The notes under the pieces are model-generated. The model was not told where the DNA came from, made no database searches, and saw only the letters and a program-made list of their open reading frames with translations. This document shows positions 8,573 to 16,847 of a stretch of 64,000 bases of DNA, piece after piece. Position numbers and translations under genes: made by a program. Every line of letters begins with the position of its first letter. Positions within the stretch are counted from its first letter, which is position 1. The stretch comes from Bacteroidetes bacterium 47-18 (GTDB lineage: Bacteria; Bacteroidota; Bacteroidia; Chitinophagales; Chitinophagaceae): the NCBI GenBank assembly GCA_001897155.1, contig MKSF01000015.1:512-64511 (forward strand), read 5' to 3'.

Positions 8573-10624
8573 TTAGTAACTGAGCAGGGACTCAATGGCC
8601 TTTTCTACTTTCGGAACGGTAGGGAGCATCTCAGCTTCCAGTCCCATATTCATAGGTACACAGGGCAGGTTAAGCGCTCCCATGGCCTGGACAGGCGCAT
8701 CCAGGTACCTGAAGCAATGCCGGCTTATCCTGCCGGTAAGCGCTTCGGCGAACGAATTGTTGAGCTGCTCTTCCGTAAGAACGAGACATTTGCCATGCTT
8801 TTGTACGGTATCGTATATCAGCGCTTCGTCGAGCGGGTATAATGTCCTGATATCTATCACCTCTACGCATCCCGGGAATTTTTTGGCGGCATTCATAGCC
8901 CAGTGTACGCCCATACCATAGGTAATGACACACATGGATTCGCCGTTGTCCACGCTGCCCGGGTCTGCATGCAGCACGATATTCCCTTTTCCGAAAGGCA
9001 GGATATAGTCTTCATCCGGTTCCGGCATTTTGGCCCATTCCGTACCGGGTACCTTCGACCAGTACAGCCCCTTGTGCTCCAGCATCACTACCGGGTTCGG
9101 GTCATAGAAAGCGGCTTTCATAAGGCCTTTAAGATCTGCCGCATTGGAAGGGTAGGCTATCTTGATGCCTTTGATGGTGGCCAGCGTGCTTTCAACACTG
9201 CCGGAGTGATATGGGCCTCCGCCTCCATAGGCGCCGATAGGCACACGGATGATATTGCTGACCGTATATTTTCCCTGGCTTAAATAGCAGCATTTGGATA
9301 TTTCCGTCACCAGCTGGTTGATGCCGGGATAGATATAATCCGCAAACTGCACCTCTACTATGGGCTTAAGCCCCAGTGCGCTCATACCTATGGTGGAACC
9401 TATGATATAGGCTTCCTGTATGGCCGTATTGAATACTCTTTTATCCCCGAATTTCTGCGCTAAGGTAGCGGCTTCCCTGAATACGCCCCCGATCCTGCCG
9501 CCTACGTCCTGGCCGTAAAAGAGCGCTTCGGGATGCTTGCGCATCAGCTCTTCAACCGCGTGGAGGGCCGCATCTACCATAACGACCTTTTCCCTGCCTT
9601 CAGGCGTGCGGCATCCCAGCTCTTCCGTTACGGGTGTCGGCGCGAATACGTGATCGCCTACTGTACCCGGTGCGGGTTCCGGCGCGCTGACCGCAGCCTC
9701 GAAATCCTTTGCGACCGCGATTTTTTCTTCCGCTTCTATGTCGCTTAATTCAGACTCGCTGATACCTAATTCCAGCAGTCTTTTGTGCAGCTTTATAACG
9801 GGATCGTTCAGGGCGTGTTTGGCAAGGTCCTCTTCTCCGCGGTACCATTCTTTCCGTACACCGGACGTATGGTGACCGAGCAGCGGTACCCTGGCATGCA
9901 CCAGTATGGGCCTGCGCTCTTTTCTTACAAATTCAATGGCCTCGCTCATTACTTTATAGCTGTCCTCAAATACGCTGCCGTCCACGCGTACCCGCTCAAT
10001 ACCTTTAAATCCCGCTATGAATTCATAGGCGTCCATAGCCCTGGCTTCATCCGCGCTTACGGAGATGCCCCATTCATTGTCCTGCACCAGGTAAATGATG
10101 GGGAGCTGGTGGAGGGCTGCAAACTGCAGGGCCTCGCTCACCTCTCCTTCCGTCATGCTGCCGTCACCTATGGAGCATATAGTGACAGGAGGCAGGTCAA
10201 ACTGCCTGAGCTGCTGATCTTCCAGGTATTTGAAGCCCTGCGCCACACCTGTGGTGGGTATGGCCTGCATGCCGGTAGCGCTGCTCTGGAAAATGATCTT
10301 AGGCAGGTCGGGGCGGATGCTGTTCGGGTGGTTATAATACGCCCGGCCGCCGGTAAAGGGGTCATCACCTTTTGCGAGCAGCTGCAGCATTAATTCATAG
10401 GGACGCCAGCCCATGCCCAGCATAAGACTTTCGTCCCGGTAATAAGGGCTTACATAATCGTCAGGATGCAGCAGCATACCGGTGGCCAGTTGTATAGCTT
10501 CGTGACCACGGGAGGTAGAGTGTACGTATTTGCAGATAGAACGGTTGTTTTCGTAGGTCTCTGCCATATATCGTACGTCCATCATCAGACGGTATGCTTT
10601 CAATAGTGTTTTAATATCTGTCAT
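8573..10624 (-). CDS. Fused E1 alpha/beta subunit of a 2-oxoacid dehydrogenase
   Basis: A 683-residue thiamine-diphosphate enzyme in which the alpha and beta E1 chains are fused. Residues about 1-320 are E1-alpha, with the ThDP motif GDGSMTEGE ... VQDNEWG and the active-site loop HHTSGVRKEW. Residues about 355-683 are E1-beta (FREAATLAQKFG, FADYIYPGINQL, GPYHSGSVES). It decarboxylates a 2-oxoacid and passes the acyl group to a lipoyl E2. Branched-chain 2-oxoacids are the usual assignment for this fused type, but substrate is not readable here and no E2 or E3 gene is adjacent. A longer reading would begin at a TTG at 10660 that overlaps the promoter box; the ATG at 10624 is therefore preferred. 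Confidence 0.9.
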   Translation of the reverse strand: MTDIKTLLKAYRLMMDVRYMAETYENNRSICKYVHSTSRGHEAIQLATGMLLHPDDYVSPYYRDESLMLGMGWRPYELMLQLLAKGDDPFTGGRAYYNHPNSIRPDLPKIIFQSSATGMQAIPTTGVAQGFKYLEDQQLRQFDLPPVTICSIGDGSMTEGEVSEALQFAALHQLPIIYLVQDNEWGISVSADEARAMDAYEFIAGFKGIERVRVDGSVFEDSYKVMSEAIEFVRKERRPILVHARVPLLGHHTSGVRKEWYRGEEDLAKHALNDPVIKLHKRLLELGISESELSDIEAEEKIAVAKDFEAAVSAPEPAPGTVGDHVFAPTPVTEELGCRTPEGREKVVMVDAALHAVEELMRKHPEALFYGQDVGGRIGGVFREAATLAQKFGDKRVFNTAIQEAYIIGSTIGMSALGLKPIVEVQFADYIYPGINQLVTEISKCCYLSQGKYTVSNIIRVPIGAYGGGGPYHSGSVESTLATIKGIKIAYPSNAADLKGLMKAAFYDPNPVVMLEHKGLYWSKVPGTEWAKMPEPDEDYILPFGKGNIVLHADPGSVDNGESMCVITYGMGVHWAMNAAKKFPGCVEVIDIRTLYPLDEALIYDTVQKHGKCLVLTEEQLNNSFAEALTGRISRHCFRYLDAPVQAMGALNLPCVPMNMGLEAEMLPTVPKVEKAIESLLSY

Positions 10625-10657
10625 CTGTACGTTTCTAGGTAAATGAATGTGGATTTG

Positions 10658-10665
10658 CAAATATA
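10658..10665 (-). promoter_or_regulatory. Bacteroidota -7 box for the E1 gene
   Basis: TATATTTG on the minus strand, an exact TAnnTTTG match, 33 nt upstream of the ATG at 10624. No TTG at the ideal spacing was found. Confidence 0.5.
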
Positions 10666-10744
10666 GGTCATTCAGATTTTATCTGTATGTACCCAATGGC
10701 TGTTTACTGTTTTACGTCTTATTATCACAATTAAACGGATCGGT

Positions 10745-11250
10745 ATGATGAAAAAATAATTTATGCCTCATGTTACATACTCCTGCTCGGGGGAGCTGCC
10801 GCCTGTGAGAAAAGGTGTGATTGTCCTGTGCCTGAATTTGAGGAGGTGCCTGAACTGAAGTTCGTCCTTAAGGCGGATGATGCCAGGGTTCCTTATTTTT
10901 CCGGGAAGTATGACGCCTATTATATCCTGGGAACGGACACCATCAGTGTTCCTATGAATGAACAGCGTATCCCGCTGCATATGGGAACGGAGACCAGGGT
11001 CTATGACCAGGTAGACTTGCTGACATCCGAGATCGAAAAGCAAAATATCCAAAAGCTCATATTCGTCCCTAAGAATATAAAAGAGAGCAGGGGACTGGAA
11101 TTTACAATATTATTCAGCCGGGATACGCTCAGGGATGAGGTTGTACATAACAGGGCGCTGGTGTGCAACAATGATACGCTTTTGTTATATGAGGACCGGT
11201 ATCAAAACCCTAAGGTATTTGTGATCCCGGGGGAATGGGTGCATCCATAG
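10745..11250 (+). CDS. Putative lipoprotein with an apparent frameshift after the start codon
   Basis: The body of this gene is open from 10735 to the stop at 11250 but has no ATG in its own frame; the first conventional start there is a GTG at 10828. Just upstream, ATGATG at 10745 is followed by a run of six A and then TAA. Adding one A would give MMKKIIYASCYILLLGGAAAC, a textbook lipoprotein signal with lipobox, joined in frame to EKRCDCPVPEFEEVPELK. So the intact gene probably starts at 10745 and the A-run has lost one base, by mutation, sequencing error or phase variation. The mature part (about 145 residues) is mostly beta and charged (RVPYFSGKYDAYYILGTDT ... VFVIPGEWVHP). I do not recognise a family. 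It stands alone, divergent from the E1 gene. Confidence 0.65.
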
Positions 11251-11337
11251 GTGCCCGCAGCCCGAACGGATGGCTAAATAGCTGAGCCGGTCTTGCGCGG
11301 GCTGTATAAAGCAAGCTGCCTGAAAAGCCTTTTTACT

Positions 11338-11355
11338 GTCACATTGAGCCTGTTG
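11338..11355 (-). repeat. Dispersed copy of the 19-bp repeat element
   Basis: Read on the minus strand this is CAACAGGCTCAATGTGAC, 17 of 18 bases identical to the units at 60553 and 60591. The flanking ATTACA on the 5' side is also shared. See the tandem array at 60553-60628. Confidence 0.6.
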
Positions 11356-11374
11356 TAATGTGATATGCAGGGAT

Positions 11375-11432
11375 CAACAACCCTGTCCATTATGTGCGGC
11401 TGAGCGCCATATGACAGGATTGTTGCTTTTTA
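11375..11432 (+). terminator. Possible terminator after the lipoprotein gene
   Basis: Arms 11375-11387 and 11413-11425 pair over 12 of 13 positions and are followed by CTTTTTAG. The 25-nt loop is long, so this is tentative. Confidence 0.35.
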
Positions 11433-11447
11433 GACAGCCTCTTTTTG

Positions 11448-12026
11448 CTATTCTGTCATATTATGGAGCAGGAATTCGATGGTTCTGGGAAAGAAGTAAT
11501 GCTCCAGCCTGTGGATCCTGCCGGCTAAAGTGTCCGGTGTATCCCCGGGTATTACCGGGCAATGTACCTGGCAGATGAGGTTGCCCTCATCATAATGCTC
11601 ATTAACGTAATGGATCGTTATACCCGATTCTTTATCCTGCGCGTCAATAACGGCCTGGTGGACATGCGCGCCGTACATGCCTTTGCCCCCGTACCTGGGT
11701 AGCAGGGCGGGGTGAATATTGATGATCCTGTTGGGAAAAGCCTGTACCAGCGCATCCGGTATCTTCCATAAAAAGCCTGCCAGGATCAGGAGGGAGGGCT
11801 CCAGGGAAATTATTTTTTCCAGGAACTCAACGCTTTTGAAATTCTGGCGGTCTATTATAATATGGGGAATGCCATGGTCCCTGGCTATATCTATGGCGCC
11901 TATGCCGGGCCTGTTGCAGACAATAAGCCTGGGCACAAAGGCGGGATTATCCTTAAAGTGATCCAAGATAGCCTGAATATTGGATCCCCTGCCGGACGCG
12001 AAAAGAATGATATTATGATATTGCAT
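11448..12026 (-). CDS. purN: Phosphoribosylglycinamide formyltransferase
   Basis: A 192-residue GAR transformylase that moves a formyl group from 10-formyltetrahydrofolate to GAR in step three of purine synthesis. The N-terminal FASGRGSN loop (residues 9-16) binds phosphate of the substrate. The catalytic block NIHPALLPRYGG supplies the Asn and His, and HYVNEHYDEGN supplies the conserved Asp. Length is normal for the family. The gene is single and not linked to other pur genes here. A TAATTTTG box lies at 12061-12068, 35 nt upstream of the ATG. Confidence 0.95.
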   Translation of the reverse strand: MQYHNIILFASGRGSNIQAILDHFKDNPAFVPRLIVCNRPGIGAIDIARDHGIPHIIIDRQNFKSVEFLEKIISLEPSLLILAGFLWKIPDALVQAFPNRIINIHPALLPRYGGKGMYGAHVHQAVIDAQDKESGITIHYVNEHYDEGNLICQVHCPVIPGDTPDTLAGRIHRLEHYFFPRTIEFLLHNMTE

Positions 12027-12060
12027 ATAAAGGATGGGTAAACAGGTTGGGATGAGCCAG

Positions 12061-12068
12061 CAAAATTA
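12061..12068 (-). promoter_or_regulatory. -7 box for purN
   Basis: TAATTTTG on the minus strand, an exact TAnnTTTG match, 35 nt before the purN ATG. No TTG is seen 17-23 nt further upstream. Confidence 0.45.
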
Positions 12069-12417
12069 AGAGAAAGTTTAGGTTTATGGGAATAATGGAC
12101 GGTAAAAAGAGACAAAGAATGGATTTTTAAATAATTGCCGGGTATAAATTTGAATTTTAGAAGTTTTATCTTAATATTGTTGAATTGATTTAACTAAATC
12201 TTAGTTTTTTGATTTTAATTCGGACAGGAATACATTATATTATCTTTTAGAAACCTTATAATAGTTTAGCCGTAAGGGATAAATTATTTTTTTGAAAAAA
12301 AATGATAAAAAAAGTGTGAATAATCAATTTTTTTTTGCACTTTTAACTCCCAAATAAGGAATATAGGATTTTTACAAGATATTATTATATTAATAATCTT
12401 ACTTAACACACGAATTT
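12069..12417 (+). other. AT-rich leader region of the porP/sprF-like gene
   Basis: About 350 bases with no supported gene. It is strikingly AT-rich, with runs of A and T. TAAATTTG at 12145-12152 matches the -7 consensus on the plus strand but would give a leader of about 265 nt. A weak inverted repeat (AAAGTG ... CACTTT, about 12311-12344) lies nearer the gene. A long structured leader or a promoter lacking the consensus are both possible. Confidence 0.35.
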
Positions 12418-13476
12418 ATGAAGTGTAAAATTACGTTAGCCGGAGCAGGCCTGGTAGCCGCAATGATGTTTAATACAAATACAGCGAAGGCACAGGATGT
12501 TCACTTTACGCAATTTGATGCTACCCCGTTAATTATTAACCCGGCATTTACCGGTGCTTTCAATGGTCAGTTACGTGCCTCTGCAATTTACAGGGATCAA
12601 TGGCGTAGTGCTATGGGTAACAAAGCTGCTTTCAGGACGTATGCTGCCGGTGTGGATATGCCGATCGTGACTGATATATCTGTGGATGATTACCTGGCAT
12701 TGGGTGTTCAGTTGTACAACGACAGAGCAGGTGATGCCAATCTGAATAATTTCTCAGCGTTCCTTTCCCTGGCCTACCATAAATTTTTAGGTACCAACGG
12801 AAGAAGCGTACTGTCTGCCGGTCTGCAGGGCGGCTATTCCAACAAGAACCTGGATATTGCCAAATTGTATTTCGGAGATGAATATTACAGCGGGCAGTGG
12901 GTGCCCGGTACCTCTTCCCAGCATGGTATCCTCGGAAAAGGGTTCCAGAGTTTCCTGGTGAACGGAGGTCTGAGCTACTCGCAGGCCGTAGGCGCGAGGT
13001 CCGGCTTTGTGCTTGGTGTGGGTGTTAATAATGTCAACTTTCCTGTAGAGTCCATTACTACTACTGATAATACAGCAGACATCAACCTGAAGATCCGGTA
13101 TACCGGTCAGATAGGTGCCATTATCGGTGTGAACCAGTCTTTTTCCATCCGTCCCGCAGTGCTGATACAGACACAGGCTACGGCAATGGAGGTGGTTGCA
13201 GGATCTGAGTTCAGGCTGAAGTATGGCAACTATTCTCATACGCCTGATGCCAGCGCCGTATTTGCCGGTCTGTGGTATCGTCATGGCGATGCCGTGATGG
13301 CAACTGCCGGTGTGGAATTTAAAAGATTCAGGATCGGCTTTGCGTATGATATGAACATATCTACCCTGAAAGACTATGCCAAGAATAATGGCGGGTTTGA
13401 GGTAATGGTACGATATATCCTGCCGTCTTCCTTATCCTATCAGAATACAAGAGAATATCCTTGCGGAAGGTTCTAA
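12418..13476 (+). CDS. PorP/SprF family T9SS outer-membrane protein
   Basis: A 352-residue outer-membrane protein. It has a signal peptide (about 1-25, ending TAKAQ), then the family hallmark DVHFTQFDATPLIINPAFTG near the mature N-terminus, followed by beta-strands typical of the PorP/SprF barrel (YRDQWRSAMGN, GVQLYNDRAGD, LGLWYRHGDAVMATAGVEF-like pattern). PorP/SprF proteins work with the T9SS; SprF supports secretion or attachment of a particular cargo, while PorP itself is part of the trans-envelope complex. The gene precedes a PorE-like gene by 153 nt. Many Bacteroidota have several paralogues, so core PorP or an accessory SprF cannot be decided from sequence alone. Confidence 0.9.
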   Translation: MKCKITLAGAGLVAAMMFNTNTAKAQDVHFTQFDATPLIINPAFTGAFNGQLRASAIYRDQWRSAMGNKAAFRTYAAGVDMPIVTDISVDDYLALGVQLYNDRAGDANLNNFSAFLSLAYHKFLGTNGRSVLSAGLQGGYSNKNLDIAKLYFGDEYYSGQWVPGTSSQHGILGKGFQSFLVNGGLSYSQAVGARSGFVLGVGVNNVNFPVESITTTDNTADINLKIRYTGQIGAIIGVNQSFSIRPAVLIQTQATAMEVVAGSEFRLKYGNYSHTPDASAVFAGLWYRHGDAVMATAGVEFKRFRIGFAYDMNISTLKDYAKNNGGFEVMVRYILPSSLSYQNTREYPCGRF

Positions 13477-13629
13477 CCGGCCTGCTTCAGGGAAGATCAT
13501 AAATTTTAATAAAGCTGATTATTCAGATGCATCAACGCGGTTTTTAGACTTGAAACAAAAATGCGTTATGGTGTATTCAGACCAAAGGCTGAAGATTATT
13601 TTTACATATACATTCAACGTTGCATGCAC

Positions 13630-15810
13630 ATGAAACGCAAATCGTTACTTATTTTAATGACAGCATTGTTTACATCTGTCGCACAAGGTGATGCTTTAGC
13701 ACAAGCGAGTAAATACAAGGATAAATCAAACGATCCTGTTGTTAAATTAGGATATGAAAAGAAATTACGCTGGGCAGACGGCCTCTTTAAGTCTGGTGCG
13801 TATTTCAGCGCAGTAGACTATTACAATCAGTTATTGGAAGAGCAATCGAGAAATCCATACTTACACTACCAGATAGCGGAATGTTACTGGTACCTGAGAG
13901 ATTATCCCCTGTCGGCCAAGCACTATGGTTTCGCATATGACCTGGCTCCAAAGCTGTATCCCGAGTCTATCTACAAGCAGGGTCTCATGCTGAAAATGGA
14001 CGGGAAGTATGACGAGGCGATCGCAGCATTTAGGCGTTTCATTAACGATAACCCCAAAGAATACAAGAAATTAAAGAAAAGGGCGCAGCTCGAGATAGAC
14101 GGTTGTGAAATGGGTAAGAAATCTTACCTGGATCCGATCGATGCCAGCGTCTTCAACTTAGGCCCTAATGTGAATACGGCTTACACGGAGGCTGCTCCGC
14201 TCCCGCTGGGAGATACCGTATTGCTGTTCGCTACCATGAAATCCAACCAGGTAGTAGACAGGGGCAGGATGGCCAGGGAAGATTATGTTTCCCGTTTTAT
14301 GGTATCGCATAAATTTAAGAACAAGGAAGAAAAGGACACTTTCCAGTGGGCACTGAGGTTCAATGATGGTAATTTCAACGATCCGAGGTTCCACGTAGGT
14401 AACGGCGCTTACAGCCCCGGTGGTGACCGCTTCTTCTTCACGCGCTGCCTGGAAGCGGATTCCGGCAAAATGGACTGCCGCATCATGGTATCCGAATTTA
14501 CCGGCGACAGGTGGAGCGAGCCTGCCGAGCTGGGATTTGAGATCAACCAGAAAGGATCTTCCAGCACGCATCCGCATTCTACAAAGATCGGTAAGAAAGA
14601 AGTCTTATTCTTCGTTTCCGACCGTAAGCTGCAAAGCCGTGGCGGAAATGATATCTGGTATACGGTATACGATCCTAAGCTGAAAACCTATCGCCGTCCT
14701 CAGAATGCCGGTAAGCAGGTGAATACGGAAGGTAATGAGATCACACCATACTATGACGAGCGCGAAGGCAAGTTATACTTCGCTTCCGATGGCTGGAAAA
14801 CACTGGGTGGCTATGACATCTACTCTGCAAAAGGTGGTCCGTCCCGTTATACCAATGTTTCCAATCTCGGATATCCTATCAATACCTCAGCAGATGAGAT
14901 GTATTATGTGCTGGATCCGTATGGTAAGCCTGATGCTTACGTGGTGTCTAACCGTGTGGGTTCCATAGCGCTTAAAAATCCGACCTGCTGTGATGACATC
15001 TGGAGAATACAATATGAGCCTAAGCTGTACGTTTTAGGTAAGGTGCTGAAACAAAGCGACCAGACTCCTGTTTCTGAAGTGGTGGTGAAAATGGTGGATG
15101 AGGCCGGCAATATCAAGACATTCAACTCTACGGAAGGCCAGTTCGAATTCAGAACACAAAGAGGCCATAACTATATCCTTACCGCAGACAAGCAGGGCTT
15201 TACCTCTACCCGTGGCGTAGTAAGCACGATGGATAAAAAACGTCACTCCCCGGATGATACCGTATATGTGACCTTATATGTAGATGAGATATCTTACGGA
15301 CCATTCAGGCTGGATAATATCCATTACGAATTTGATGATGCCAATATCCTGCCTACCTCTGCCGCAGAGCTGGAAAAGCTGATCAACTACTTACAGGATA
15401 ACCCTTCGCTGGACGTGGAGATTCACTCACATACTGACGGAAAAGGTAAGCCTGAATATAATAAAGCATTATCTCAAAGGAGAGCGCAATCTGTAGTGAA
15501 CTACCTGGTTCAGAACGGCATCGACCGCGCCCGCCTGACGGCCATCGGGTTCGGAATGGAACAACCTGTTGCACCGAACACGCTTGAGAACGGAAAGGAT
15601 AATCCCCAGGGACGTGCCCTGAACAGGAGAACGGAATTCAAGATCCTTACTGATGTGCCTACCAGAAGAAAAATATATGACTCCAATAAGCCCGGTACCA
15701 TAGGTGAGCAATCTAAGAACCTGGATATTGATATAGAGAATATAGATGAGTCAGGAAGTGATTCAGAGTCCGGAGTAGGAGCTCCCGGATCCCGAGTGAA
15801 CAAAAACTAA
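13630..15810 (+). CDS. PorE-like T9SS protein: TPR, beta-propeller, CRD and OmpA domains
   Basis: A 726-residue exported protein with the four-part layout described for PorE. After a signal peptide (MKRKSLLILMTALFTSVAQ) come TPR repeats (about 30-160; YFSAVDYYNQLLEE, YDEAIAAFRRFI), PD40 beta-propeller strands (about 180-450; YSPGGDRFFFTRC, VLFFVSDRKLQSRGGNDIW, LYFASDGWKTLGGYDIY), a carboxypeptidase-regulatory-like domain (about 465-540; VLGKVLKQSDQTPVSEVVV) and a peptidoglycan-binding OmpA domain (about 560-690; HSHTDGKGKPEYNKALSQRRA). PorE tethers the T9SS trans-envelope complex to peptidoglycan. I chose the ATG at 13630 since the signal peptide begins there; ATGs at 13624 and 13561 are also in frame. 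Close linkage to the PorP/SprF gene supports the role. Confidence 0.85.
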   Translation: MKRKSLLILMTALFTSVAQGDALAQASKYKDKSNDPVVKLGYEKKLRWADGLFKSGAYFSAVDYYNQLLEEQSRNPYLHYQIAECYWYLRDYPLSAKHYGFAYDLAPKLYPESIYKQGLMLKMDGKYDEAIAAFRRFINDNPKEYKKLKKRAQLEIDGCEMGKKSYLDPIDASVFNLGPNVNTAYTEAAPLPLGDTVLLFATMKSNQVVDRGRMAREDYVSRFMVSHKFKNKEEKDTFQWALRFNDGNFNDPRFHVGNGAYSPGGDRFFFTRCLEADSGKMDCRIMVSEFTGDRWSEPAELGFEINQKGSSSTHPHSTKIGKKEVLFFVSDRKLQSRGGNDIWYTVYDPKLKTYRRPQNAGKQVNTEGNEITPYYDEREGKLYFASDGWKTLGGYDIYSAKGGPSRYTNVSNLGYPINTSADEMYYVLDPYGKPDAYVVSNRVGSIALKNPTCCDDIWRIQYEPKLYVLGKVLKQSDQTPVSEVVVKMVDEAGNIKTFNSTEGQFEFRTQRGHNYILTADKQGFTSTRGVVSTMDKKRHSPDDTVYVTLYVDEISYGPFRLDNIHYEFDDANILPTSAAELEKLINYLQDNPSLDVEIHSHTDGKGKPEYNKALSQRRAQSVVNYLVQNGIDRARLTAIGFGMEQPVAPNTLENGKDNPQGRALNRRTEFKILTDVPTRRKIYDSNKPGTIGEQSKNLDIDIENIDESGSDSESGVGAPGSRVNKN

Positions 15811-15824
15811 TTATTATCTTGCTG

Positions 15825-15866
15825 TAAAAGGGTTGTTGCTGGTATAAAGCATCAACCCTTTTTTTT
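15825..15866 (+). terminator. Terminator after the PorE-like gene
   Basis: An AAAAGGGTTG arm pairs with CAACCCTTTT, with further pairing (TTGC/GCAT region) below the loop, and is followed by a run of eight T. It starts 15 bases past the stop codon. Confidence 0.8.
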
Positions 15867-16042
15867 ATAACGGAACTGCCTGATACGCCCGGCTGCCGCG
15901 AAAGTCTCCGCCTGTTGCTTTGAGCATAGGAAAAGCAGGCCGTTCATAAGATCAATGCAAGCTTTTCAACTGCGCTTATATCTTTAAGGGATGCGGCTTT
16001 AAAATGCCTGGTCTGTTATTATATTTATAGCTTTAACTTGAC

Positions 16043-16050
16043 TATTTTTG
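16043..16050 (+). promoter_or_regulatory. -7 box upstream of the methyltransferase gene
   Basis: TATTTTTG, an exact TAnnTTTG match, 51 nt upstream of the ATG at 16102. The spacing to an upstream TTG is not ideal. Confidence 0.4.
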
Positions 16051-16101
16051 TATTTTTTATAAATGTAAAATAGTATTCAATAAATACGGGAATTGTAACC
16101 A

Positions 16102-16794
16102 ATGAATAGAGATGTAACCAATGTGATCCGCTATATGATGGATGAGCTGTTACCGCCGGTAATCAGGGATAATAAGTACTTTATGTACCCGTTCTTCTAT
16201 TATGCATTTAACGGGAAGAATATCAGGACTATGATGGAGTTCAAAAGCCTGGTGCCGTTCATGTCTGATGAGGAATACGAAAAAGTGTACAGAGAGCTGG
16301 ATCCTATCGGCAAATACCGTCCTACTGACCTGAACCGTAAATGCGTTTCCCATATTCTTAATGAAGTTACGGACGATATGGAAAGTGTGATCGACATAGG
16401 CTGCGGGAGAGGATATTTTTTAGAGCAGTTGGTTAAGAAAGGCGCCAGGAATATCTGGGGATGCGATCTCTTTGATGCCGTGCCGGTACCGGGTACACAG
16501 TACCAGAAGGGCAATATAGAGAACCTGCCCTTCCCTGATAATTCCTTTGATGTGGTTATCTGCAGTCATATACTGGAGCACGTGAAAGATTTTGATAAGG
16601 CTGTATCGGAGATCAAAAGAATAGCCCGGAAAAAAGTGATCGTAACAGTACCGAAGCAGCGATACTATTATTATACGCTTGACCTTCATGTCAGGTTCTT
16701 TCATAAAGAGGCGGATCTTATAGCTGCCATGAAAATGGAAAGGTATACTATTAAAGCCCTGAACGGTGATTTCGTATTTGTAGGGGAGAAATAA
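16102..16794 (+). CDS. Class I SAM-dependent methyltransferase
   Basis: A 230-residue cytosolic methyltransferase. Motif I for SAM binding is VIDIGCGRGYFLEQL (about residues 95-109), followed by an acidic residue at GCDLFDA, a motif PFPDNSFDVVICSHILEHV typical of the Methyltransf_11 group, and a KKVIVTVPKQR strand. Residues 1-90 form a family-unspecific N-terminal region. It sits 53 nt upstream of the fused glycosyltransferase gene on the same strand, so it may act on a glycan or lipid-linked sugar made by that enzyme, but this is inference. Substrate is unknown. Confidence 0.85.
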   Translation: MNRDVTNVIRYMMDELLPPVIRDNKYFMYPFFYYAFNGKNIRTMMEFKSLVPFMSDEEYEKVYRELDPIGKYRPTDLNRKCVSHILNEVTDDMESVIDIGCGRGYFLEQLVKKGARNIWGCDLFDAVPVPGTQYQKGNIENLPFPDNSFDVVICSHILEHVKDFDKAVSEIKRIARKKVIVTVPKQRYYYYTLDLHVRFFHKEADLIAAMKMERYTIKALNGDFVFVGEK

Positions 16795-16847
16795 CCCATT
16801 GCAGGTCAGAACCATTGAGCCGGTTCTTTTAAACATTTTACATAACA

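Noticed and set aside
10625-10660. TTG start codon for the fused E1 gene at 10660
   Set aside because: It overlaps the -7 promoter box, so it would not be transcribed; the ATG at 10624 fits the family N-terminus.
15905-15942. Possible hairpin after the PorE-like terminator
   Set aside because: Pairing needs a three-base bulge and no T-run follows.
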